A stretch of 64,000 nt of DNA. Origin: Sphingomonas yantingensis (GTDB lineage Bacteria > Pseudomonadota > Alphaproteobacteria > Sphingomonadales > Sphingomonadaceae). This document shows, piece by piece, positions 34,407 to 42,674 of the stretch; positions within the stretch are counted from its first letter, which is position 1; the number at the start of each line of letters is the position of its first letter. The translations under genes were made by a program, and so were the position numbers. The DNA lies in the NCBI RefSeq assembly GCF_014199325.1, contig NZ_JACIJJ010000004.1, forward strand, positions 186,001 to 250,000, given 5' to 3'. The notes beneath the pieces are model-generated. The model did not search any database. It saw only the letters and a list, made by a program, of their open reading frames with translations, and was not told the origin of the DNA.

Positions 34407-34436
34407 TCGCCCCGAACCGGCAACGGTTCGGGGCGA
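34407..34436 (+). terminator. Hairpin downstream of sapC
   Basis: A perfect 13-bp stem (34407-34419 with 34424-34436) and a GCAA tetraloop, 35 bases after the SapC stop. Only a weak ATTT follows. Probable terminator for the SapC gene, separating it from the small RNA promoter. Confidence 0.7.
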
Positions 34437-34474
34437 TCGCATTTCCACGGTACGTTTTTTCTTGATCGTGCCTC

Positions 34475-34502
34475 TTGCGCCACAGGTCCGGGCGCCTATA
34501 TT
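34475..34502 (+). promoter_or_regulatory. Promoter of the intergenic small RNA
   Basis: TTGCGC (34475-34480) and TATATT (34497-34502), 16 bases apart, resemble a sigma-70 type promoter. They lie between the SapC hairpin and the small RNA, and predict a start near 34509. Confidence 0.55.
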
Positions 34503-34508
34503 CGAATA

Positions 34509-34614
34509 GTACGGTCTGGTGTCCCCCCTTTCGCCGGGCTGTACGACACGCCTTCGGGCGTGTCTCCTCCCTGAACCTTGGCCAGCCGGTGCTTTCAGCA
34601 TCGGCTGGTTTTTT
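34509..34614 (+). ncRNA. Candidate trans-acting sRNA, alpha-r8/suhB-like, with CUCCUCCC anti-SD motif
   Basis: A stretch of about 106 bases between a promoter and a strong terminator with no reading frame of note. It contains a pyrimidine-rich segment (GTGTCCCCCCTTTCGCC at 34520-34536), an 8-bp hairpin GACACGCC-TTCG-GGCGTGTC (34545-34564), then CTCCTCCC at 34564-34571, complementary to Shine-Dalgarno sequences, and the terminator hairpin. This order fits the alphaproteobacterial suhB/mmgR (alpha-r8) sRNA group as I know it, which silences mRNAs by pairing near the ribosome binding site. The 5-prime end is inferred. Rfam assignment was not tested. Confidence 0.65.
34582..34614 (+). terminator. 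Rho-independent terminator of the small RNA
   Basis: An 11-bp stem with one G-U pair (34582-34592 with 34598-34608), a TTTCA loop and TTTTTT at 34609-34614. No protein gene on this strand precedes it within 200 bases, so it must serve the small RNA. Confidence 0.92.
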
Positions 34615-34623
34615 AATGGGCGG

Positions 34624-35472
34624 TTACTCCGCGGCGGCGGCGGTCGGGAGGATCAGGTCGGCCAGCGCGTCGATCATGGACCGCAGCATCGCCGCGATCG
34701 CCCGCGCGCCCGCGCCGGGCTCCAGCGTCAGCGGATCGAGATAGAGCAGGCGGTCGATCTCCACCTGGATCGCGTGGATGCCGCCGGCGGGATCGCCCTG
34801 TCGCTCGAGAATGTGGCCACCGGCATAGGGCGCGTTGCGCGCGGTGGTGAGGCAGTGGCGCCGCACCGCCGCTTCCGCCGCCGCCACGATCGAGTCGCCT
34901 GCTGCGCGGCCGAAGCGGTCGCCGAGGACGATCTGCGGCTCGCCCGCGCCGAGCGTCGGCATCGAATGGAGATCGATCAGGATCGCGGTGCCGAACCGGT
35001 CGCGCGCCGCCGCCAGCGCTGTGGCCAGCGCGGCATGATACGGCCGGTGATCCTCGACGATGCGCCGGTCGATCGCCTCGCCCGTGAACCGCACACGCCA
35101 CAGGTCACCCGCCGGGGTGACGCGGCGCGGCACGAGACCGAGGCCGCTGCGCAATTTGATCGAGGGTTGCGGCGTGGCGAGCGGGGAGGCGCCGTCGTCG
35201 ATCAGCGGATCGCGCTCCCGCTCGCTGCGGTTGAGGTCGATCCACGCGCGCGGTCGGCGCGCGACGATCATCGTCTCGCCGCGCCGCGCCGAAAGGCCGA
35301 TCGCATCGACATGCCGGTCCTCCAGCGGGAGGAGCGCGGTGAGCGGCACGCGCAGCGCCTCGACCAGTTCGCGCGGATAGTCGCGGCCGGCATGCGGCAC
35401 GCTGACGACGACGGGACTGTCGGGGACGGCGGGGCCGTACAGGTCGAAGCTGCGGCTGGGGGCGGTGGTCAC
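34624..35472 (-). CDS. N-formylglutamate amidohydrolase family protein
   Basis: About 282 residues. Family signatures are seen: VVVSVPHAGRDYP near the N-terminus, WIDLNRSERERDP, ILIDLHSMPTLG and NAPYAGGHILERQG, together giving the metal-binding and catalytic residues of the FGase fold. The start is uncertain: GTG at 35472 gives a normal length, TTG at 35508 is an extension. No hut genes adjoin it, so a histidine-degradation role is not supported. It diverges from cpdR, as it does near cpdR in other alphaproteobacteria. Confidence 0.87.
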   Translation of the reverse strand: MTTAPSRSFDLYGPAVPDSPVVVSVPHAGRDYPRELVEALRVPLTALLPLEDRHVDAIGLSARRGETMIVARRPRAWIDLNRSERERDPLIDDGASPLATPQPSIKLRSGLGLVPRRVTPAGDLWRVRFTGEAIDRRIVEDHRPYHAALATALAAARDRFGTAILIDLHSMPTLGAGEPQIVLGDRFGRAAGDSIVAAAEAAVRRHCLTTARNAPYAGGHILERQGDPAGGIHAIQVEIDRLLYLDPLTLEPGAGARAIAAMLRSMIDALADLILPTAAAAE

Positions 35473-35592
35473 GGCGCGCACGCTAGAAGGCGTTCGGCGA
35501 CGGGGCAATCGGCCCGTCGCAGGATCGGCGCCGCGGCTGGAAAATCTTAAGCCCTTTCGTCATACACGGACGCCTCGATCAAAGGGGTGACG

Positions 35593-35970
35593 ATGTACCG
35601 AATCCTGCTCGCCGAGGATGACACGGTGATGCGTGAATATCTGACGCGCGCGCTCGAACGCGCGGGGTATCTCGTCAGTGCCGTCGACCGTGGGACCGCC
35701 GCGCTGCCGCTCATCGAGAGCGAGCCGTTCGATCTGCTCCTCACCGATATCGTCATGCCCGAGATGGACGGCATCGAGCTGGCGCAGCGCGCGGGCGATA
35801 TCGCGCCGGAGATGCGGGTGATGTTCATCACCGGTTTCGCCGCGGTGACGCTGAAGGCGGGCAAGGCAATGCCGCAGGCGCGCGTTCTGTCCAAGCCGTT
35901 CCACCTTCGCGAACTGGTACTCGAGATCGACCGCCTGTTCGAGATGGAAAGCATCCCCTCGCGCCATTGA
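35593..35970 (+). CDS. cpdR: Single-domain response regulator CpdR
   Basis: A 125-residue stand-alone receiver domain. The acidic pocket (AEDD), phospho-acceptor Asp52 (LLLTDIVMPEMDG) and Lys101 (LSKPFHLRELV) are intact, and FITGFAAV matches CpdR of Caulobacter closely. Unphosphorylated CpdR brings ClpXP to the pole and primes degradation of CtrA pathway proteins; phosphorylation by CckA-ChpT turns this off. The ATG at 35593 has AAAGGGG five bases upstream. No output domain is present. Confidence 0.93.
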   Translation: MYRILLAEDDTVMREYLTRALERAGYLVSAVDRGTAALPLIESEPFDLLLTDIVMPEMDGIELAQRAGDIAPEMRVMFITGFAAVTLKAGKAMPQARVLSKPFHLRELVLEIDRLFEMESIPSRH

Positions 35971-36096
35971 CCTGGCGAATAGTTTGGTCCGACTTCGCCG
36001 CGAAAGTATCTGGTGCGATTGACTTTGTCGTCGTCCTGCCATTGTTTCGGGTGCGTGCCGGTCGGGGGACCGGCGATTCGATCGGGGGGTTCCGAA

Positions 36097-36726
36097 ATGA
36101 AGTTGATGATCGTGGCGCTTGCGGGCGCGTGCGCCCTTTCGCCTGTCGCCCTGGCCCAGACCGCCGCGCCTAAGGCGACGCCGGCCGTCGCCGCCGGCCC
36201 GATGACGGTGGGTAAGGCCGACAACGTCCTGCGCACGGGCACGCCGGTGCCGCTGCGCGTGCGCGAGATGCTGACGACCAAGGGCAAGAACCTGAAGCCC
36301 GGCCAGCGCTTTAACCTCGAAGTGGCCGAGGCGGTGCTCGTCAACAATCACGTCGTCATTCCGGTGGGCAGCCCCGCGGTCGGCGAAGTGACCGAGATCC
36401 GCAACAAGGGGATGTGGGGCAAGTCGGGCTATATCAAGGCGCGGATGGTGTCGGTGACCGCCAATGGCCGCGTCATTCCGCTGACCGGCGAGATCGACGA
36501 CAAGGGCGTGGCTGCCGGCGGCGGCGCCGCGGCGGTGTCGGCGGTCGTGTTCCTGCCCGCGGGCTTCTTCATGACGGGCACCAGCGCGGTGATCCCGATC
36601 GGCGCGCCCGCCACGGGCTTCATCAACGAGGATGTGCCGTTCGACCCGGTGGCCGAGCCGAAGCCGATGACGCTCGCCCCCGTCGTTCCGGCGACCCCCG
36701 CGGTGGCGGCGCCCGTCGCCAAGTAA
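36097..36726 (+). CDS. Exported protein of unknown function
   Basis: 209 residues from the ATG at 36097. The signal peptide is clear (MKLMIVALAGACALSPVALAQ). The mature domain has a beta-rich pattern: VLRTGTPVPLRVREML, LKPGQRFNLEVAEAVLVNNHVVIPVGSPAVGEV, then a Gly/Ala-rich hydrophobic stretch (about residues 145-175). The C-terminus is Pro/Ala-rich. This looks like a small periplasmic or envelope beta-barrel-like domain. No firm family. Confidence 0.75.
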   Translation: MKLMIVALAGACALSPVALAQTAAPKATPAVAAGPMTVGKADNVLRTGTPVPLRVREMLTTKGKNLKPGQRFNLEVAEAVLVNNHVVIPVGSPAVGEVTEIRNKGMWGKSGYIKARMVSVTANGRVIPLTGEIDDKGVAAGGGAAAVSAVVFLPAGFFMTGTSAVIPIGAPATGFINEDVPFDPVAEPKPMTLAPVVPATPAVAAPVAK

Positions 36727-36841
36727 CGAGGCGCCGGGGCGGCGAGGGCGTCGCCCCGGCTCTCAAGCGGTAAAACCAGTTACCATGTTGGCCTCGCGCC
36801 CGCGCGGGGCTACATCGCCGCTCGATAATCAGATGAGTGGG

Positions 36842-38911
36842 ATGTCCATGGTAAAGCTTGTCCGTACCAGTGTGTTGCTTGCCTCGGTTTCGCTGGTCGC
36901 CGCGTGCGCGTCCTCGGGCCGCCCCGATGCCGCCGTATCCGAGCAGGCAAGCGCCGCACCCGCCGCTGCCGCGAAGCCGCAGATCGGCAGCTTCGGCTTC
37001 GACGTCGCCGGCATGGACCGCGCCGTCGCGCCGGGCGACGATTTCTACAACTTCGCCAATGGCGGCTGGGCGGCACGCACGCCGATCCCCGCGGACAAGT
37101 CGAACTACGGCATGTTCAGCGTGCTCGCCGACCTGTCGACCGAGCGGACGCGCACGCTGCTCGACGAAGCGAAGGCGCAGGACGGGTCGAAGATCGGCAC
37201 CGCGTATGCGACCTATCTCGACCAGAGCGCGATCGACGCCAAGGGCCTCGCGCCGATCCAGCCGTGGCTGGGCAAGATCAAGGCGTTGAATGACAAGTCC
37301 GGCTATGCCGCGCTGTTGGCTGAGGCCGACCGCATGGGCGTCGGCGGCCCGATCCGCAGCGGCGTGGGCCAGGACGACAAGGCGCCCGAGACCTATATCG
37401 TCCGCGTGGCGCAGGGCGGGCTCGGCATGCCGGACCGCGACTATTACCTGTCGACCGACGCCAAGCTGACCGAGACGCGGAGCGCCTATCTCGGTCATCT
37501 GACGAAGATGCTGACGCTGGCGGGCGAGGCGAACGCGGCGGCGCGAGCGAAGGCGATCCTCGATTTCGAGACCGGGATCGCCCGCGCGCACTGGACGCGG
37601 GTTGAGAGCCGCAACCGCGACAAGGTCTATAACAAGATGACCGTCGCCGACCTGTCGCGGATGGCGCCGGGCTTCGACTTCGCCGGCTATCTGCGCGGCG
37701 TCGGCACGCCGGTGAACGAGCTGATCGTCACGCAGCCGACCGCGCTGGCGGGCGAGGCCAAGCTGATCGCCGCGACGCCCGTCGCGGTGCTGCGCGACCA
37801 GCTGATCGTCCGCAGCCTCGAGGAATATGCCGACGTGCTGCCGGCCGCGATCGACCAGGCGGTGTTCGCGTTCCGCGGCACTGTCCTGTCGGGTACGCCC
37901 GAGCAGGAGGAACGCTGGAAGCGCGCGGTCGAGTTCACCAGCGATTCGCTGGAGGACGAGGTCAGCAAGGTCTATGTCGCGCGCTACTTCCCGCCCGAGA
38001 CGAAGGCGGCCGCAGATACGCTGGTCAAGAACGTCATCGCCGCGATGGACCGCCGCATCGACCAGCTCGACTGGATGGCGCCCGCGACCAAGGCCAAGGC
38101 GCATGCCAAGCTCGCCGCCTTTACGCCCAAGATCGGCTATCCTGACCGCTGGCGCGACTATTCCAACCTCACGATCACGCCGGGCGATGCGTTCGGGAAC
38201 AAGGTGCGTGCCGCCGAATGGGCGCACCAGTGGGACATCGGCCATCTCGGCAAGCCGCTCCAGCGGTGGGAGTGGGGGATGACCCCGATGACGGTCAATG
38301 CCTATGCCAATTTCGGCATGGTCGAGATCGTCTTCCCCGCCGCGATCCTTCAGCCGCCCTTCTTCGATCCGAATGCCGATCCGGCGGTTAATTACGGCGG
38401 CATCGGCGCGGTGATCGGCCATGAGCTGAGCCATCATTTCGACGACCAGGGCGCTAAGTACAATGCCGAGGGGCGGCTGACCGACTGGTGGACGCCCGCC
38501 GACGTGGCGGCGTTCAAGCAGCGCACCGACGCGCTCGTCGCGCAGTACGATGCGTACGAGCCGCTGCCGGGCATGAAGCTGAAGGGTGCGCTGACGCTGG
38601 GCGAGAATGTCGCCGACCTTGCGGGCCTTACGACGGCACACGATGCGTACATGGCATCCATGGGCGGCAAGCCCGCGCCGGTGATCGACGGCTTTACCGC
38701 GGACCAGCGCTTCTACCTCGGCTGGGCGCAGGTGTGGCGGCGCAATTATCGCGAGGCGGATTTGCGCAACCGGCTGCTCACCGACCCGCACTCGCCCTCG
38801 GCGCAGCGCGCGTGGATCGTCCGCAACCTCGACCCCTGGTATCCGGCATTCCAGCCGCAGCCGGGATCGAAGCTGTTCCTGACGCCCGAACAACGCGTCC
38901 GCATCTGGTAA
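36842..38911 (+). CDS. M13 family metallopeptidase (neprilysin-like lipoprotein)
   Basis: About 689 residues from the ATG at 36842 (ATGs at 36833 and 36848 are alternatives). A signal ending LVAACAS predicts a lipoprotein. The M13 signature is complete: DDFYNFANGGWAART early on, NAYANFGMVEIVFPAAILQPPFF, the zinc site HELSH (residues 527-531), GENVADLAGL with the third ligand, and a C-terminal CxxW-less FxP ending (RVRIW) where eukaryotic forms have CxVW. These enzymes cut small periplasmic peptides. It ends at a 13-bp terminator hairpin. Confidence 0.93.
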   Translation: MSMVKLVRTSVLLASVSLVAACASSGRPDAAVSEQASAAPAAAAKPQIGSFGFDVAGMDRAVAPGDDFYNFANGGWAARTPIPADKSNYGMFSVLADLSTERTRTLLDEAKAQDGSKIGTAYATYLDQSAIDAKGLAPIQPWLGKIKALNDKSGYAALLAEADRMGVGGPIRSGVGQDDKAPETYIVRVAQGGLGMPDRDYYLSTDAKLTETRSAYLGHLTKMLTLAGEANAAARAKAILDFETGIARAHWTRVESRNRDKVYNKMTVADLSRMAPGFDFAGYLRGVGTPVNELIVTQPTALAGEAKLIAATPVAVLRDQLIVRSLEEYADVLPAAIDQAVFAFRGTVLSGTPEQEERWKRAVEFTSDSLEDEVSKVYVARYFPPETKAAADTLVKNVIAAMDRRIDQLDWMAPATKAKAHAKLAAFTPKIGYPDRWRDYSNLTITPGDAFGNKVRAAEWAHQWDIGHLGKPLQRWEWGMTPMTVNAYANFGMVEIVFPAAILQPPFFDPNADPAVNYGGIGAVIGHELSHHFDDQGAKYNAEGRLTDWWTPADVAAFKQRTDALVAQYDAYEPLPGMKLKGALTLGENVADLAGLTTAHDAYMASMGGKPAPVIDGFTADQRFYLGWAQVWRRNYREADLRNRLLTDPHSPSAQRAWIVRNLDPWYPAFQPQPGSKLFLTPEQRVRIW

Positions 38912-38917
38912 CGTCGA

Positions 38918-38951
38918 TGACCGGGCGGCGGGTCGAACCGCCGCCCGGTCA
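38918..38951. terminator. Bidirectional terminator hairpin
   Basis: A perfect 14-bp stem (38918-38931 with 38938-38951) with a 6-base loop between the M13 peptidase and the convergent aldo/keto reductase. It includes the last codon of the latter. Neither side has a clear T-tract. Confidence 0.7.
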
Positions 38952-39777
38952 GAGCATTTCGAGCGGCACCGGGCCGCGCGGGGCGGGGAAGGCGGCGTCG
39001 AGCGCCGCGCGTTCTTCGGTGGTCAGTTCGAGGTCCGCGGCCGCGCGGTTTTCGCGCACATGCGCCGCCGATCCCGCCTTCGGGATCGCGATCACGCCCT
39101 TTCCCAGCAGCCAGGCCAGCGCGACCTGTGCGGGCGTGGTGCCGCGATCCTCGGCGATCCGGCGCAGGCCGGCGTGATCGAGCAGCCGGCCCTGCTCGAC
39201 GGGACTGTACGCCATCACCGGCATCCGCCGCGCGGCCAGCCACGGGATCAGGTCGTGTTCCGGCCCGCGCCGGGTGAGGTTGTAGAGGATCTGGTCGGTC
39301 TGGCACGCAGCCCCGCCCACCTCGACCAGTTCGGCCATGTCGTCGGCATCGAGATTGCTGACGCCCCAGCGCAGGATCTTGCCGCTGTCGACCAGCCGCT
39401 CCATCGCCTCCACCGTCTCCGCTAGCGGCACGCGCCCGCGCCAGTGGAGGAGGTAGAGGTCGAGCCGATCGGTGCCCAGCCGCTTCAGGCTCGCCTCGCA
39501 CGCCCGTGGCAGCGCATCAGCGGAGGCGTGGTGCGGATAGGCCTTGCTGACGAGGAAGACCTGCTCGCGCAGGCCCGCGATCGCCTCGCCCACCAGTGCT
39601 TCGGATGCGCCGTCGGCATACATCTCGGCCGTGTCGATCAAGTGTCAGGCCGAGGTCGATGCCCTCGCGCAGCGCGGCGATTTCGGCGGCGCGGGCGCCG
39701 GGATCCTCGGCCATCATCCAGGTGCCCTGGCCGAGTGCGGGGACGGCGGTACCGTCGGGGAAGGAGATCGTCTGCAT
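38949..39777 (-). pseudogene. Aldo/keto reductase, interrupted by a one-base frameshift
   Basis: The N-terminal frame (ATG at 39777, MQTISFPDGTAVPALGQGTW... IDLGLTL) and the C-terminal frame (IDTAEMYADGASEALVGEAI... to the stop at 38949) are both good AKR sequence but out of register. The switch falls at 39640-39641, where one extra A on the plus strand (ATCAAGTG instead of ATCAGTG) breaks the frame in the conserved LIDTAEMY motif. Removing it gives an intact 275-residue AKR with catalytic Asp, Tyr, Lys (VSKAYPHH) and His (YLLHWRG). So it is a very recent pseudogene or a sequencing error. Confidence 0.85.
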
Positions 39778-39847
39778 GCCCGACCAACGCCTTGGTCGCG
39801 CGATGGGGCCAAACGCGTTTCGCCGCGTTAGCGTGGCGGAGGTGCCG

Positions 39848-40339
39848 ATGACGCAAGATGACGAACGCTGGATGCGCCGCGCGATCGAGGTCGCGCGATC
39901 GAAGGGATCGGACCCGGCAAGCTCGCCGCTCGGCTCGGTCATCGTCCTCGATGGGCGAGAAATCGCCGCCGAGCGCAACCAGACGCAGGAGCTGCCCGAT
40001 GCGACCGCCCATGCCGAGATGATGGCGATCCGCCGCGGGTGCGAGGGGGTGGGCGAGCTCGAACTGCGCGGGGCGACACTCTATTCGACGCTGCAACCGT
40101 GCGGGATGTGCACCATGGCCTCGATCTGGTCGAAGGTCGGCCGGGTCGTCTACGGCGCAGGGCGCGACGACGTGCACGAAATGTATTTCGAGGCACGGCA
40201 CATCGACACGCTCGACTTCATCGCCGAGGCGTATCGCGACGACATCGTGATCGAGGGCGGCTGCCTGCGCGAGGAATGCGCGAAGCTCTATTACCCGCCC
40301 GACGCCGACCTGTCGGCCGACGAACAGGCGAATCTCTGA
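39848..40339 (+). CDS. Nucleoside/cytidine deaminase family enzyme
   Basis: 163 residues, ATG at 39848 with GGAGG five bases upstream. The zinc-dependent deaminase signatures are HAEMMAI and TLQPCGMC. The C-terminal part (IEGGCLREECAKLYYPP) extends the core. The fold covers guanine, cytosine, nucleoside and tRNA adenosine deaminases; the substrate cannot be fixed here. The stop overlaps the start of a helix-hairpin-helix protein (TGATG), and a UVR-motif protein follows. Confidence 0.88.
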   Translation: MTQDDERWMRRAIEVARSKGSDPASSPLGSVIVLDGREIAAERNQTQELPDATAHAEMMAIRRGCEGVGELELRGATLYSTLQPCGMCTMASIWSKVGRVVYGAGRDDVHEMYFEARHIDTLDFIAEAYRDDIVIEGGCLREECAKLYYPPDADLSADEQANL

Positions 40340-40524
40340 TGCTCGACCTCAATATCGCCACGGCCGAGGAAATCGACGCCGTGCCCGCGCTCAAGGGCCA
40401 CGGGTTCGAGATCGTCCGCTATCGCGAGGAACGCGGCCGGTTCGATAGCCTGCGCCAGCTCGAGGAAGTCCCCGGCATGGCCGGCAAGACCGACGGGCTG
40501 AAGGGAGAGGTCGGGGTCGGATGA
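40339..40524 (+). CDS. Small helix-hairpin-helix protein
   Basis: 61 residues, MLDLNIATAEEIDAVPALKG onward. It has the ComEA-like HhH pattern (LNIATAEEIDAVPALKGHGFEIVRYREERGRF; LEEVPGM) that usually binds DNA backbone non-specifically, but lacks a signal peptide. It starts in the last codon of the deaminase and its stop overlaps the UVR-motif gene, so the three are translationally coupled. Confidence 0.75.
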   Translation: MLDLNIATAEEIDAVPALKGHGFEIVRYREERGRFDSLRQLEEVPGMAGKTDGLKGEVGVG

Positions 40525-40793
40525 GCGTCGAACTGGACCGGCTTCAGGCGGAAATGGAGGCCGCCGCCGCCGCGCTGGATTTCGAGGCGGCGCGGCGGCT
40601 GCGTGACCAAATCGCGCTGATCCGCGGCGGCGCGGCGCCAGACGCCGCGGCAGCCGCCGACACTGCCGGGATCGCGCGCCAGCAACCCGGCCGCATGGGC
40701 CTCGGCAGCAGCCGACAGGCGGTGACCCCACCGCCCGGCTGGACCCCGCCGCCCAAGCCCGACCTGATGACCGGGCGGCGCAGGAAGCCCTAA
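40521..40793 (+). CDS. UvrB/UvrC-motif protein
   Basis: 90 residues. The N-terminal 35 residues match the UVR motif (DRLQAEMEAAAAALDFEAARRLRDQIALI), the helical hairpin through which UvrB and UvrC interact. A short Ala-rich linker and a Pro/Arg-rich tail follow. It overlaps the HhH gene at its start (ATGA) and the convergent DUF885 stop by four bases at its end. Confidence 0.8.
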   Translation: MSVELDRLQAEMEAAAAALDFEAARRLRDQIALIRGGAAPDAAAAADTAGIARQQPGRMGLGSSRQAVTPPPGWTPPPKPDLMTGRRRKP

Positions 40794-42625
40794 GCTCCCG
40801 GGAACAGCGCCTCGACCTGCTTCGCCAGCACGACCATCGGCATCGACCCCTGGCGCAGCACGTCGTGGAAGCGGCGGATATCGAACCGCGCGCCCGCCCG
40901 CGCCTTGGCTGCCTCGCGCAGCCGTACCCATTCGGTATGGCCGACCTTGTAGCTGCACGCCTGGCCCGGCCAGACGGCGTAGCGGTCGATCTCCCGCTGC
41001 GCCCGCCCGCGCGCGAAGCCGGTGGTCTGGACCATGTAATCGGTCGCCTTTGCCCGGCTCCACCGCTTGGCGTGCATGCCAGTGTCAACGACGAGGCGGA
41101 CGGCGCGGAACTTCAGCGACTGGAGATAGCCGATCCGCCCGACGGGATCGTTCGCATAGACGCCAAGCTCGTCGGCAAGCTGCTCGGCATAGAGCCCCCA
41201 GCCTTCGCCGTAGGCCGCAAAGCCCATGCCCGCGCGGCGCAGGATCGGCGTGTCAGTGGAGGCAAGCGCGATCGACCCCTCCCACTGATGGCCGGGCAGC
41301 GCCTCGTGATAGGTGAGGGTGGGCAGCGTGAACTTCGGCCACTCGGCCGTGTCCTTGAGGTTGATGTAGAAGCGGCCCGGCCGCGACCCGTCGAGCGCCG
41401 GACTGGTGGCATAGCCGTTGGGCGCGCCGTCCTGGATTTCGGGGGGCACGCGGACGATCTCGACCGGCGACTTGGGCAGTGTCGCGAATACCTGAGGCAT
41501 CAGGGCGCGGATGTCGGCGACCTGCCGCTCCAGCGCGCGGAGCAGGTCGGCGCGGCCCGCATCGGTGTTCGGATAGAGCTGATCCTGCCGCTTCGACAAG
41601 GCGGTCAGCCGGTCGCCGACGCTGCCGCTGGTCAGCCCCTGCGCGCGCAGCAGCGGATCGAGCTGCGCGTCGAGCGCGGCGACCTGCTCCAGTCCTAGCC
41701 GGTGCACCTCGTCTGGAGTGAGCGTCGTCGTCGTCTGGAACTCGAGCGCGCCGGCGTAGAAAGCGTCGCCATTGGGGATCGCCCAGATGCCGGGCTCGGA
41801 CCGTGCCTTGCCCCGGACCGCGGTCAGCGCGGCGATCTGGCGGTCGATCGCGGGATAGACTTCGCGCTCGACGATCGCCGCGGCGCGGGCGGCCCAGTCG
41901 CCGGGGATCTTCGCCGCGGCGGTCCGCTCTGCAAGCCCGGTGGTGAGGCCGTTGGCGCGCGCGGCCGTCGAGCGCAGCGCCTTCAACTGCGCCAGCGCGG
42001 CATCGAGCGCGAAGTCGGGCGCGAGCACGCCGGCCGCAGCATCCGCACGCAGCGTCGCGGTGTTGGCGTCGAGCGCCGCATCGAACGCCGAGAGCCGCGC
42101 GAGATATGCTTCCGCGTCTCGCACAGTCGTCACCGGATGGACCGAGGCGAGGAAATCGGGGACTGAGGCATAGGCGCCGGTTAGCTGGCTGACGACATAG
42201 GGCGAGAAGGGCGCATAGCCCGTCCCCGGTTCGCCGAAGCGATAGCGGTTGCCGCCCGCCAGCGCCTGTTCATAGGCATAGGCGACCACCGCCTTGTTCG
42301 TCGCCCATGCCGGCGACAAGGCTGCATCCGGGATCGCGTTCAGCCGCGCCAGCCGGTCCTTGCGGCTCGCCACCCAGCGCAGGCGACCGGCGGACGAATA
42401 GTCGTTGAGGCGCGACCGGGCGCCGGCATGGATGCCGGTGTCGAGGCCGAGCTGCGTCGCCGTTTCCGGCATCAGCTCCAGCTCTTCGTCCCAGAAGGCA
42501 TCCATTAACCGCCGCATCGCCGCATCGCCCTTGCCGGGCGACGCCGCGCGCCGGACCTGCGCGATCAGCCCGCCATGCGCGGCGAGCGCGGCGATACTGC
42601 CGCCGAGAAAGAGCCTGCGGTCCAT
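40790..42625 (-). CDS. DUF885 family exported protein
   Basis: About 611 residues. The ATG at 42625 has GAGAGGA eight to ten bases upstream and gives a Tat-like signal (MDRRLFLGGSIAALAAHGG); an ATG at 42649 adds eight residues. The zinc-peptidase-like motif of the family is seen as TYHEALPGHQWE, with EGWGLYAEQLADELG further on. DUF885 proteins have gluzincin-like HEXXH-related motifs and probably act as carboxypeptidases or hydrolases in the periplasm. The hydroxyisourate hydrolase gene is 50 bases upstream on the same strand. Confidence 0.88.
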   Translation of the reverse strand: MDRRLFLGGSIAALAAHGGLIAQVRRAASPGKGDAAMRRLMDAFWDEELELMPETATQLGLDTGIHAGARSRLNDYSSAGRLRWVASRKDRLARLNAIPDAALSPAWATNKAVVAYAYEQALAGGNRYRFGEPGTGYAPFSPYVVSQLTGAYASVPDFLASVHPVTTVRDAEAYLARLSAFDAALDANTATLRADAAAGVLAPDFALDAALAQLKALRSTAARANGLTTGLAERTAAAKIPGDWAARAAAIVEREVYPAIDRQIAALTAVRGKARSEPGIWAIPNGDAFYAGALEFQTTTTLTPDEVHRLGLEQVAALDAQLDPLLRAQGLTSGSVGDRLTALSKRQDQLYPNTDAGRADLLRALERQVADIRALMPQVFATLPKSPVEIVRVPPEIQDGAPNGYATSPALDGSRPGRFYINLKDTAEWPKFTLPTLTYHEALPGHQWEGSIALASTDTPILRRAGMGFAAYGEGWGLYAEQLADELGVYANDPVGRIGYLQSLKFRAVRLVVDTGMHAKRWSRAKATDYMVQTTGFARGRAQREIDRYAVWPGQACSYKVGHTEWVRLREAAKARAGARFDIRRFHDVLRQGSMPMVVLAKQVEALFPGA

Positions 42626-42674
42626 TCGGTCGATCCTCTCCAGTTCCATGTGGCACGCGGCATAGCGTGCGGCG

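Noticed and set aside
34624-35472. Histidine utilisation (hutG) assignment
   Set aside because: The fold matches the N-formylglutamate amidohydrolase family, but no hutH, hutU, hutI or hutF neighbours are present.
38949-39641. A complete short aldo/keto reductase starting at a TTG at 39641
   Set aside because: This start lies inside the conserved LIDTAEMY motif and lacks the first beta-alpha unit. The missing N-terminus is found one frame over, so a frameshift explains it.
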